The position numbers and the translations under genes are program-made. Below are positions 1 to 6,244 of a stretch of 10,186 nucleotides of DNA, one piece after another; position 1 is the stretch's first letter, and each line of letters begins with the position of its first letter. The DNA is taken from positions 1 to 10,186 of the forward strand of contig VBPP01000214.1 in NCBI GenBank assembly GCA_005877365.1. The letters run 5' to 3'. Source of the stretch: Nitrososphaerota archaeon. Lineage in GTDB: Archaea > Thermoproteota > Nitrososphaeria > Nitrososphaerales > Gagatemarchaeaceae. The notes beneath the pieces are model-generated. The model was given only the letters and a program-made list of their open reading frames with translations. It did not search any database and was not told the origin of the DNA.

Positions 1-595
1 TGATTCGCGTTTCACCAATCTTCCTCTCGGTCAGCTCCAGTGAGTTGTAGATGGCCGCGAGGATCACCCCGGCTGTGCCCTGCTGATCGTCGTGCCAGAC
101 GGGGATGGTCAGCCGACCCCGCAGCCTCTCCAGGATCTCGAAACACTTGGGCGACTCGATATCCTCGAGGTTTATCCCACCGAGCGCAGGTTCAAGGGAG
201 CTCACAGTATCGACGAATTTCTCGACGTCCGTAACCCTGATCGGAAGAGGGTAAGCGTCTACCCCTCCGAGATATTTGTAGATGAGCGACTTTCCCTCCA
301 TCACTGGGAGGGCGGCCTCCGGCCCAATCTTTCCGAGGCCTAGGACCCGACTCCCGTCCGTGATAATCGCGATGGTGTTCCAGCGATTCGTGTATTCGAA
401 GGAGAGTTCGATGCCCCGCTGGATCAACTTCGACACCGCCGCCACCCCCGGGGTGTACCAGATCGAGAAGTCGTCGAGGGAGCGGATCGGTACCTTCGGC
501 ATCGTCGCAACCTTGCCTCCGTAGAACGCGGAGTACCTCACCGCCTTCCTTGACGCCTCTTCCCCCGCCTTCGCTCGAGGCAAAGACCTTCTCAC
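1..595 (-). CDS. Malic enzyme, N-terminal part (cut by window edge)
   Basis: Oxidative decarboxylation of malate to pyruvate with reduction of NAD(P), a cytoplasmic link between the citric acid cycle and pyruvate. The minus-strand reading frame is open from position 595 to the window edge, about 198 codons, with the rest missing. Visible landmarks of the malic enzyme N-terminal domain are YTPGV (residues 47-51, catalytic Tyr), the segment around GLGKIGPEA followed by VMEGKSLIYK (catalytic Lys), the acidic NLEDIE segment and WHDDQQGTA, which supply metal ligands. The start is taken as GTG at 595-593 because the residues after it match the usual family N terminus leading into YGGK; GTG 541 or ATG 502 would cut into the domain. 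A TATA-like box 23 nt upstream implies a leaderless message. Cofactor preference cannot be judged because the Rossmann domain lies outside. Confidence 0.93.
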   Translation of the reverse strand, partial: MRRSLPRAKAGEEASRKAVRYSAFYGGKVATMPKVPIRSLDDFSIWYTPGVAAVSKLIQRGIELSFEYTNRWNTIAIITDGSRVLGLGKIGPEAALPVMEGKSLIYKYLGGVDAYPLPIRVTDVEKFVDTVSSLEPALGGINLEDIESPKCFEILERLRGRLTIPVWHDDQQGTAGVILAAIYNSLELTERKIGETRI

Positions 596-613
596 GCTGC
601 CCGGAGGCGGTAG

Positions 614-622
614 TATTTTAAA
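614..622 (-). promoter_or_regulatory. TATA-like box of the malic enzyme gene
   Basis: On the minus strand the stretch reads TTTAAAATA and its centre lies about 23 nt before the GTG start at 595, the spacing expected for an archaeal leaderless transcript. The gap to the upstream HxlR gene on the same strand is only 65 nt, so this suggests the malic enzyme has its own promoter as well as possible read-through. Confidence 0.55.
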
Positions 623-660
623 GAGAAGTTTACTTCGTTGCTTGTCTAAGCCGGCGAGCC

Positions 661-1023
661 TCAGGACCCTCTTATCGTGTTGAGAATGGGGCAGCCCTTC
701 TCTGGCCTCATCTCGGAGGCCCACTCCAAGAGCGGACGCACCGCCTTGGTGAGTTCCCTTCCCTGTTCTGTCAGGCTGTATCCAACCCTTGGTGGGATTC
801 CCTTGTAGTCCTTCCTGACGAGAAGATGGAGGTCTGTCAACTCCGCGAGAATCTGAGAGAGCGAACGAGGGCTGATGCCCTGGAGGTCGCTCATGAGCTC
901 GACGAACCTGCGCTCTCCCTTCTTGCCGACCGTGGCTATGACCAGTAAGGGCCACTTCCTGCAGACGAGCGCAAGAAGGTCCTCGAAGGGGCACTCCGGT
1001 TCCTCGTGGGCGTGCATGCACAT
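661..1023 (-). CDS. HxlR/DUF24-family winged-helix regulator, candidate copper or redox sensor
   Basis: Probable dimeric DNA-binding transcription regulator. The 120 residues follow the HxlR pattern: CPFEDLL near residues 11-17, a KW pair at 23-24, RRFVEL (38-43), GISPRSLSQ (49-57) for the recognition helix, PPRVGYSLTEQG (77-88) for the wing, and a closing LLEWA. This is the normal length for the family. The N terminus is unusual: Cys2, His4, His6 and Cys11 sit within ten residues, with further cysteines at 21 and 111, which could bind metal or sense thiol oxidation. Family members such as YodB sense through a conserved N-terminal Cys, and Cys11 may correspond. It is divergent from the copper ATPase with only 32 nt between starts, so control of that operon and of itself is likely. 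Start ATG 1023 is preferred over Met3 because a TATA-like box lies 18-25 nt upstream. Ligand is inferred only. Confidence 0.9.
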   Translation of the reverse strand: MCMHAHEEPECPFEDLLALVCRKWPLLVIATVGKKGERRFVELMSDLQGISPRSLSQILAELTDLHLLVRKDYKGIPPRVGYSLTEQGRELTKAVRPLLEWASEMRPEKGCPILNTIRGS

Positions 1024-1055
1024 TACTATATAACGAATAGTATAAATACTTTCAT
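1024..1055. promoter_or_regulatory. Overlapping divergent promoters with dyad operator
   Basis: The 32 nt between the HxlR start and the ATPase TTG start hold two TATA-like boxes that cross over. For the plus strand, TATATAA at 1027-1033 is centred 26 nt before the TTG at 1056. For the minus strand, TTTATA (1047-1042) is centred about 22 nt before the ATG at 1023. Both messages would be leaderless. Two inverted repeats cover these boxes: TACTAT (1024-1029) with ATAGTA (1037-1042), spacer 7; and AGTAT (1039-1043) with ATACT (1046-1050), spacer 2. A GTATAC palindrome follows at 1058-1063. HxlR/DUF24 proteins are known, from memory, to bind TACT...AGTA dyads, so this is a plausible operator. Confidence 0.65.
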
Positions 1056-3200
1056 TTGTATACTAACGACGTAGCAAAGAGGCGGTGTGAGATCGCGAAA
1101 GACCCAGTCTGTGGCATGTCTGTGGAAGAAAGAGGTGACGCGCTCAAGGCGGAGCGAAGGGGCGTTACGTTCTACTTCTGCAGTGAAACCTGTATGAAGG
1201 AGTTCGTTGCGCCGGCTGTGGAACTAGGGAAGCTCAAGACACTGGTGGGAGTGGGGTCGGTGCTCACAATCGCCATTCTCGCTCTAACCTACCTCCCGAT
1301 TCTCCCACCCTACAGCAACAATTTAGTGCTTCTCCTACTGGCTTCGCCGGTCCAATTCGTTCTCGGATCGAGGTTCTACCGAGGGGCGTACCATGCGGTG
1401 AAGAGCCTCACCAGCAACATGGATGTGCTGATAGCGCTGGGTACCTCGGCCGCATTCGGCTACAGCACAGTGGCCACCCTCTTCCCTTCATTCTTTGGAA
1501 CCGAGGGCGTGTACTACGATACTGCAGCGGTCATCATAACGCTAATCCTCACTGGAAGACTTCTCGAACACCTTACGAAGGACCGCGCGTCGGACGCGGT
1601 GAGGAAACTTCTCGATATGAAGCCGACAGTCGCGCATCTGGTCAGAGGCGATAGCGTTGTCGATGTTCCGGTTGAGGAGTTGGGAGTAGGCGATATCTTC
1701 GAGATTAAGCCCGGGGAGAGGATTCCGACGGACGGAAGGGTTACTTCAGGCCGAACCTCCATCGACGAGTCAATCATAACCGGAGAGAGCATCCCGGTTG
1801 AGAAGGGGCCGGGCAGCGAAGTGATTGGGGGGTCGATAAATAGAGCGGGATACTTCAGGGCTGAGGCGACCAAGGTCGGCGAAGACACGGTACTCTCTCA
1901 GATTTCGAGGATGGTCGAGGAGGCCCAGGCGGGAAAGGCTCCCATCCAGCGCCTGGCAGACAAGATAGCGGAGTATTTCGTGCCGGCAGTCGTGGGGATA
2001 GCCTTTGCATCCTCTCTAATTTGGTACATACTCGGAGGGATCCCAGTCGCGACCTCTATCCTAATCTTCGTCTCGGTCGTCATAATTGCCTGTCCCTGCG
2101 CGCTTGGAATAGCTACGCCCGCCGCCCTGCTTGTGGGGACCGCAAAGGGTGCCCAGAACGGGATCCTGCTGAAGAGTGGAGAGGCGCTCGAGATGGCTGG
2201 AAAGGTAGATACCGTTCTCCTCGATAAGACCGGCACGATAACTGTTGGAAGACCCACCGTAACTGAAGTCGGGGGCGACGAGCATGAAGTGCTTTCGCTG
2301 GGTGCAACGGTCGAAGCGGCTTCACAACACCCCCTGGCAGAGGCGATAGTCTCCGAGGCCCGGAGGAGGAAGATGAAACTTCAAGTCTTGACTGATTTTC
2401 AATCATTTCCGGGACTTGGGGTAGTTGGAAGAGTCGCGGACAAGCTTGTCCGCCTCGGTAAGAGAGAGTTCATGAGAGAAAATGGCATCGATTTATCGAA
2501 ACTCGATGCTCGTGCGTCCGCCCTTGAAGCGGATGGTAATACGGTCGTATTTGTGGCCGCAGACAAAGACGTTCTCGGCACCATAGCGGTCGCAGACACT
2601 CTGAAGCCCGATGCTGAACGCGCCATCTCGGAGCTGCGCAAGATGAATATCGAGTCGATCATGCTCACGGGCGACAACAATAGCACGGCGGGAGCGGTCG
2701 CGAAGAAGGTTGGAATCGCTGCCTTCTACGCTAACCTACTCCCGCAGGAGAAAGAGCGAATCATCGAGAAGTTGCAGGCGCAGGGGAGGACGGTGGCGAT
2801 GGTCGGTGATGGTGTGAATGATGCACCAGCGCTTGCGAAGGCCAACATCGGAATCGCAATAGGCAGCGGCACCGACGTGGCGAAGGAGACTGGAGGCATC
2901 ATACTCATCAAGGACAGACTGATGGATGTAGTTGGTGCGATAAAGCTCAGCAGGTCCACGCTGAGCAAGATAAAGCAGAACCTCCTCTGGGCTTTTGGCT
3001 ATAACACAGCTCTAATTCCAGTGGCCGGAGGAGTCCTGATTCCTTTCTATGGAGTCTCTGTATACTCCTTCCTCCCCTTCTTGGCAGGCGCAGCGATGGC
3101 GTTTAGTTCAGTGACGGTGGTCGCCAACTCTCTCCTACTCTCCCGATGGCGCATCCCATCAAGTTCTCGGACGCAGGATACGCAGATGAAAAATGGCTAA
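1056..3200 (+). CDS. copA: Cu(I)-exporting P1B-type ATPase with N-terminal YHS domain
   Basis: Pumps monovalent copper (possibly silver) out of the cytoplasm using ATP. The 714 residues show a YHS domain at 15-50 (KDPVCGM, then FYFCSETC; Cys19, Cys42, Cys46), about eight membrane segments (near 62-80, 88-105, 122-143, 152-172, 308-328, 333-355, 643-664, 668-695), actuator TGES 242-245, the metal-site CPC at 346-348, phosphorylation site DKTGT with Asp390, HP at 425-426, TGDN 538-541 and GDGVNDAP 584-591. GYN (648-650) and MAFSS (681-685) complete the copper site, so it is the CPC (P1B-1) class rather than the CPH class. There is no HMA domain; YHS stands in its place. The TTG start at 1056 is preferred because the next in-frame ATG (1116) would cut off the YHS cysteine, and a TATA-like box is correctly spaced. 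First gene of the copper operon. Confidence 0.95.
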   Translation: MYTNDVAKRRCEIAKDPVCGMSVEERGDALKAERRGVTFYFCSETCMKEFVAPAVELGKLKTLVGVGSVLTIAILALTYLPILPPYSNNLVLLLLASPVQFVLGSRFYRGAYHAVKSLTSNMDVLIALGTSAAFGYSTVATLFPSFFGTEGVYYDTAAVIITLILTGRLLEHLTKDRASDAVRKLLDMKPTVAHLVRGDSVVDVPVEELGVGDIFEIKPGERIPTDGRVTSGRTSIDESIITGESIPVEKGPGSEVIGGSINRAGYFRAEATKVGEDTVLSQISRMVEEAQAGKAPIQRLADKIAEYFVPAVVGIAFASSLIWYILGGIPVATSILIFVSVVIIACPCALGIATPAALLVGTAKGAQNGILLKSGEALEMAGKVDTVLLDKTGTITVGRPTVTEVGGDEHEVLSLGATVEAASQHPLAEAIVSEARRRKMKLQVLTDFQSFPGLGVVGRVADKLVRLGKREFMRENGIDLSKLDARASALEADGNTVVFVAADKDVLGTIAVADTLKPDAERAISELRKMNIESIMLTGDNNSTAGAVAKKVGIAAFYANLLPQEKERIIEKLQAQGRTVAMVGDGVNDAPALAKANIGIAIGSGTDVAKETGGIILIKDRLMDVVGAIKLSRSTLSKIKQNLLWAFGYNTALIPVAGGVLIPFYGVSVYSFLPFLAGAAMAFSSVTVVANSLLLSRWRIPSSSRTQDTQMKNG
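2436..2453. repeat. Perfect 18-bp palindrome inside the ATPase gene
   Basis: GCGGACAAGCTTGTCCGC is its own reverse complement, with nine-base arms and no spacer. It lies in the nucleotide-binding domain portion of the ATPase gene, where it encodes part of a non-catalytic segment (about residues 461-466). A role is not evident; chance occurrence in coding DNA is possible. Confidence 0.5.
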
Positions 3201-3235
3201 TAAATGGCGACGTCGGTCTGTGTGAGAAGAAGCGC

Positions 3236-3382
3236 ATGCAAAAAGACCCTGTCTGCGGAATGATGGTAGACGAAAAGAAGACAAAGTTTACGTCAGAACA
3301 CGAGGGGAGAGTCTTCTACTTCTGTTCACCGGGATGCAAGCAGAAGTTCGACGCAGACCCCCATCGGTACGGCCATCCGTAG
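3236..3382 (+). CDS. Small free-standing YHS-domain protein, candidate copper chaperone
   Basis: A 48-residue protein that is essentially only a YHS domain: KDPVCGMMV at 3-11, FYFCSPGC at 27-34, ending in a histidine-containing tail (HRYGHP). Cys7, Cys30 and Cys34 have exactly the same spacing (23 and 4) as Cys19, Cys42 and Cys46 in the ATPase N terminus, so the two look like paralogous metal-binding modules. Small TRASH-domain proteins beside copper ATPases, such as CopM in Sulfolobus, are regarded as copper chaperones; that role is inferred here. ATG 3236 is chosen because it sits directly before the domain; a longer frame from 3146 would overlap the ATPase by 55 nt and adds only non-conserved residues. 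The gap to the ATPase stop is 35 nt. A weak purine run (GAGAAGAAG) precedes the start. Confidence 0.85.
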   Translation: MQKDPVCGMMVDEKKTKFTSEHEGRVFYFCSPGCKQKFDADPHRYGHP

Positions 3383-3407
3383 TGAAGGTGGTGCGACCGA
3401 ATACGTC

Positions 3408-3440
3408 TCCCACCGGCGGGCGCATCGCGTGGGAAGGAGG
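3408..3440 (+). promoter_or_regulatory. Shine-Dalgarno site with possible hairpin before cytochrome b
   Basis: GGAGG at 3436-3440 is 8 nt before the TTG at 3449 and decides that start. Just upstream, TCCCAC (3408-3413) can pair with GTGGGA (3429-3434) across a 15-nt loop, which would place a hairpin against the ribosome site. Whether the hairpin forms or matters is unknown. The rest of the 66-nt gap from 3383 holds nothing I recognise. Confidence 0.55.
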
Positions 3441-3448
3441 CTGAATAC

Positions 3449-4246
3449 TTGCCGCACGGAGCGCCCGAGATAATTGCGTATGGCGTCTTGGCACTCTTCA
3501 GCATTGGGTTGATCTTGCACTGGGCACGTCGTACCGTAACGCCAGCGTCCGTGACCGAACCTCCACGATCGGAGGCCACGGAGGATTTGACCGCGTTTGA
3601 CAGAATCCAGAGGCTGTTTCATTGGGCAACGCTGGCAGTCTTGCTGATGATCATCATTACCGGATTTGCCTTGTATGATCCCTCCACCTTCGAGCCGGTC
3701 GCCGCCGCTCTGGGTATCCCGCTGCATTCAGCCTTTCCGTCTTATGTGCTGGCGCACGTAATATTTTCTGCGTCCTTTGCAGTTTTGTTAGGTGTTCACG
3801 TCGTTTGGGATGTGAAGAGGCTCCGTGCCCTTCGTCGAATGATGCCTGCCGCGCAGGATTTCCGAGACGGGTTGCTTCGCGCACGGAATTTCTTCTCAAT
3901 GAGCAAGAAATATCCGAGGATGTCGAAGTATGATGCCTTCATGAAATCGTTCCATCTTTACCTAATCGTATCGTCCGCTCTTCTGGCTTTCACCGGAATC
4001 TACCAGTATTTCTACGCTTCATGGTGGAACGTCCTCTGGTTCTTACACTCTCAGATAGAGCCGTGGTGGCGACCGACCGTGATACACGACATCTTCGGGT
4101 TCATTCTGATTGCCCTCGTGGTTGGCCACCTCTATTTCGGTCTTCTCAGGGTTAACAGGCCACTCCTACGAGCCATGATCTATGGAAAGATCAGTAAGTC
4201 GGAGGTTAATCGCAGGTACAGATTAGACGAACTACGAGGCACGTGA
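3449..4246 (+). CDS. b-type cytochrome membrane subunit (formate dehydrogenase gamma/b561-like)
   Basis: Integral membrane haem protein of 265 residues, similar in plan to the cytochrome b subunits of formate dehydrogenase and Ni/Fe hydrogenase, which carry electrons across the membrane to or from quinone. Five membrane helices are visible (about 7-26, 53-75, 97-121, 168-188, 211-234). Candidate haem ligands are His58 in RLFHW, His103 and His117 in helix 3, and His213 and His227 in helix 5; the 14-residue spacing of the last pair resembles the haem-ligand pair in the E. coli subunit FdnI. The tail AMIYGKISKSEVNRRY also resembles FdhI-type tails. No partner catalytic or iron-sulphur subunit is next to it, so its electron partner is unknown. 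TTG start has a strong GGAGG 8 nt before it. It overlaps the next gene by 4 nt (GTGA). Arginine codons are mostly CGN (13 of 21), unlike the AGG-rich M20 gene downstream. Confidence 0.85.
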   Translation: MPHGAPEIIAYGVLALFSIGLILHWARRTVTPASVTEPPRSEATEDLTAFDRIQRLFHWATLAVLLMIIITGFALYDPSTFEPVAAALGIPLHSAFPSYVLAHVIFSASFAVLLGVHVVWDVKRLRALRRMMPAAQDFRDGLLRARNFFSMSKKYPRMSKYDAFMKSFHLYLIVSSALLAFTGIYQYFYASWWNVLWFLHSQIEPWWRPTVIHDIFGFILIALVVGHLYFGLLRVNRPLLRAMIYGKISKSEVNRRYRLDELRGT

Positions 4247-4881
4247 GACAAGTGCAGAGACACGTGGGACGCGTCGGAGGCCCGCGTCGCATAGGTGCGT
4301 CGCTGACACTGGTCATCATGGTTCTTTCTCTGCCCTCTCAAGTTTTTGCAGGCGCTACGGTCGAACCTCATTACACCCACACAAAGGCTCACGGATCTGT
4401 TCCAACAAGCATAGGTGGAATGACAGACAGCTACGAAATTCGAGTCACCAACGTTCGCAACGTGTCAATGACAGGGGTGATCGTCTACATACCAACGGAT
4501 TTCGAGCTGATTAACGAATCTGCGAGCGAAGTCGGCTGGATCGCGAGGAGGCTCCCTGCACAGCCGGGAGTCCTCGGAGGTGTGAGTTGGAACGGAAGAG
4601 AAATCTTGCCCAGGATGAGTGCTACCTTCTTTCTGAGCTTGCGCAATCCTGATGTTGGTCTGTTCCTCCCGGCCGTTGAGACCTTCTTGATTGTACAAAC
4701 CTACCCCGGTGGGGCGTTGGCAACAAGAGAGCCGGTGGAGATAACTTATCCAACAAGGTTGTTCGGCATAGACTATGCTACGCTCGCCTTCACTTTGGTG
4801 GCGGTTGTCTTCTTACTGCTCCTGTTAGATGGAATAGTCTCACTGAAAAGGCAACAAAAGATGCTGACTGCCAAAACGTGA
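4243..4881 (+). CDS. Secreted, C-terminally anchored protein resembling YcnI/DUF1775 copper proteins
   Basis: A 212-residue extracytoplasmic protein, not recognised with certainty. Residues 1-36 look like a signal peptide (basic start, hydrophobic stretch 19-30, cleavage possible after VFA 34-36). The mature part begins GATVEPHYTHTKAHGS, with His43, His46 and His50 close to the new N terminus. A beta-sandwich-like middle has Trp99 (VGW), GGVSWNG around Trp116, a FFLSLRNPD segment and VQTYPGG (151-157); these match the order of segments in DUF1775/YcnI proteins, which bind copper with an N-terminal His, an acidic residue and a Trp. Residues 178-200 form a single membrane anchor followed by a short basic tail. 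Position in a copper operon supports the call. GTG 4243 overlaps the cytochrome stop (GTGA), implying translational coupling; GTGs at 4252 and 4264 are alternatives. Confidence 0.65.
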   Translation: MRQVQRHVGRVGGPRRIGASLTLVIMVLSLPSQVFAGATVEPHYTHTKAHGSVPTSIGGMTDSYEIRVTNVRNVSMTGVIVYIPTDFELINESASEVGWIARRLPAQPGVLGGVSWNGREILPRMSATFFLSLRNPDVGLFLPAVETFLIVQTYPGGALATREPVEITYPTRLFGIDYATLAFTLVAVVFLLLLLDGIVSLKRQQKMLTAKT

Positions 4882-6242
4882 GCTTGCGTGAGAAGTTCGA
4901 AAGGTACGTTCACGACAACCTGAACAAATTCGCGAAGGAGGTTGCGAGGCTGGCGTCCCAGCCGAGCGTCTCGGCGAGAAAGGAGGGGATAGAGGAGTGT
5001 GCGATTCTCGTCGAGAAGATGATGCGGGAGGTCGGGATCCAGACGAGGGTGCTCAGGGGAGCAGAGGGGGTTGCCCCGCTGCTCTACGGGGAGATGAAGG
5101 GTAGCGACTCGAACAAGACAATTCTCTTCTACAACCACTACGATGTCCAGCCGGAGGAGCCGCTCGACCTCTGGAAGTCTCCGCCCTTCAAGCCGGAGTT
5201 CAGGGAGGGGAGATTGTACGGGAGGGGGGTCTCCGATGACAAGGGAGAGCTGGTTTCAAGGTTGAAACTTCTTGAGAGCTACCTGAAGGTGAACGGAGAG
5301 CCTCCCTGCAACCTGAAGTTCTGCTTCGAGGGGGAAGAGGAGGTGGGAAGCGTGCACCTGGATGACTACGTCTCTCAGAATCAGGAGCTCTTCAGGGCCG
5401 ATGCCGTCTTCTGGGAGTGGGGAGGCGTCGACGACCAGGGGAGGCCGATAGTGGGGTTGGGAGTAAAGGGCATGATCTACCTCGAGCTGGTGCTGAAGTC
5501 TCTTAGCATCGACGCCCACAGCAGCTACGCGGCAGCCCTCCCGAGCGCCCCCTGGCGGCTGATTCGCCTCCTTAACCTGATCAAGGATGAAAACGAGCGT
5601 GTCTCCGTCCCGGGTTGGTACGACAAGGTCGAGAACCTCACAGAGGAGGAAGAGAGGGTTCTCGAGGAGGAGCCTTTCGATGGGGAGAGTTTCAAGCGCT
5701 ATTACGGCGCCCAGAGCTTCGTCGGCGGGATCACCGCATCCCAGGCGAGGAAGGCGCTGGCGAGGCGCCCCACAGCTAACATCGCGGGCATCTGGGCCGG
5801 CTACACGGGACCTGGTTCGAAGACCGTCCTGCCGAAAGAGATACACTGCAAGATGGACCTCCGGCTCGTCCCGATGCAAGACCCGGACGAACTCCTTGGC
5901 CGTCTCAGGGACTTCCTGAAGGAGAAAGGTTTCGGAGACGTATCGGTGGAGGTCGAGACGATGGAACCGGCGGCTCGTACGAGCTTCAGAGACCCCTTCG
6001 CGCAGGCATCGATCAGGGGTGGGGAGAGTGTCTTCGGGAAGAAGAGCGTCGTGAGACTCTCAGAGCCGGGAACAGGACCGCTTTACGTCTTTACCCAGAG
6101 GTACAAGATCCCGGCGGTTTCGATAGGGGTCTCGCCGCCAGACAACGCGATTCACGCCCCCAACGAGAGCATCAGGCTGGACCTCTTTGAGAAGGGAATC
6201 CTCTGGCTGGCCGAGAGCACGCGCACCTACCTGGCCGGGTGA
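4878..6242 (+). CDS. M20-family metallopeptidase (Xaa-dipeptidase/carnosinase type)
   Basis: Probable cytoplasmic two-metal (zinc-type) peptidase cleaving dipeptides or N-acyl amino acids; 454 residues, normal for the dipeptidase/CNDP branch. Visible metal and catalytic positions: His87 and Asp89 in YNHYDVQ, Asp120 in GRGVSDDKG, the Glu pair 153-154 in EGEEEVGS, an acidic residue at Glu180, His214 in the lid domain (DAHSSYAA) and His426 in AIHAPNE. Substrate cannot be fixed from sequence. GTG 4878 overlaps the preceding gene by GTGA, the second such overlap in the operon, yet codon use differs: 9 of the first 11 arginines are AGG/AGA. The link to the copper genes may therefore be only positional. 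It ends two bases from the convergent CBS gene. Confidence 0.93.
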   Translation: MSLREKFERYVHDNLNKFAKEVARLASQPSVSARKEGIEECAILVEKMMREVGIQTRVLRGAEGVAPLLYGEMKGSDSNKTILFYNHYDVQPEEPLDLWKSPPFKPEFREGRLYGRGVSDDKGELVSRLKLLESYLKVNGEPPCNLKFCFEGEEEVGSVHLDDYVSQNQELFRADAVFWEWGGVDDQGRPIVGLGVKGMIYLELVLKSLSIDAHSSYAAALPSAPWRLIRLLNLIKDENERVSVPGWYDKVENLTEEEERVLEEEPFDGESFKRYYGAQSFVGGITASQARKALARRPTANIAGIWAGYTGPGSKTVLPKEIHCKMDLRLVPMQDPDELLGRLRDFLKEKGFGDVSVEVETMEPAARTSFRDPFAQASIRGGESVFGKKSVVRLSEPGTGPLYVFTQRYKIPAVSIGVSPPDNAIHAPNESIRLDLFEKGILWLAESTRTYLAG

Positions 6243-6244
6243 GT

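Noticed and set aside
40..524. Short plus-strand open frames at the left edge
   Set aside because: The opposite strand encodes malic enzyme with clear active-site motifs over the same bases.
3146..3235. Longer start for the YHS protein, overlapping the ATPase
   Set aside because: The extra 30 residues are not domain-like and come from the ATPase end in another frame; ATG 3236 fits the family start.
3408..3434. Transcription terminator after the YHS gene
   Set aside because: The hairpin is not followed by a T-run and lies against a strong ribosome site, so operon read-through is more likely.
3326..3727. Minus-strand open frame opposite the YHS and cytochrome genes
   Set aside because: Composition is unlike a protein, and the plus strand has recognisable domains and a strong ribosome site.
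5256..5879. Long minus-strand open frame of 207 codons
   Set aside because: It lies wholly inside the M20 gene, whose catalytic motifs are intact; the translated frame is Arg/Leu/Pro/Val-rich with no recognisable domain. It is a shadow of GC-rich codons.
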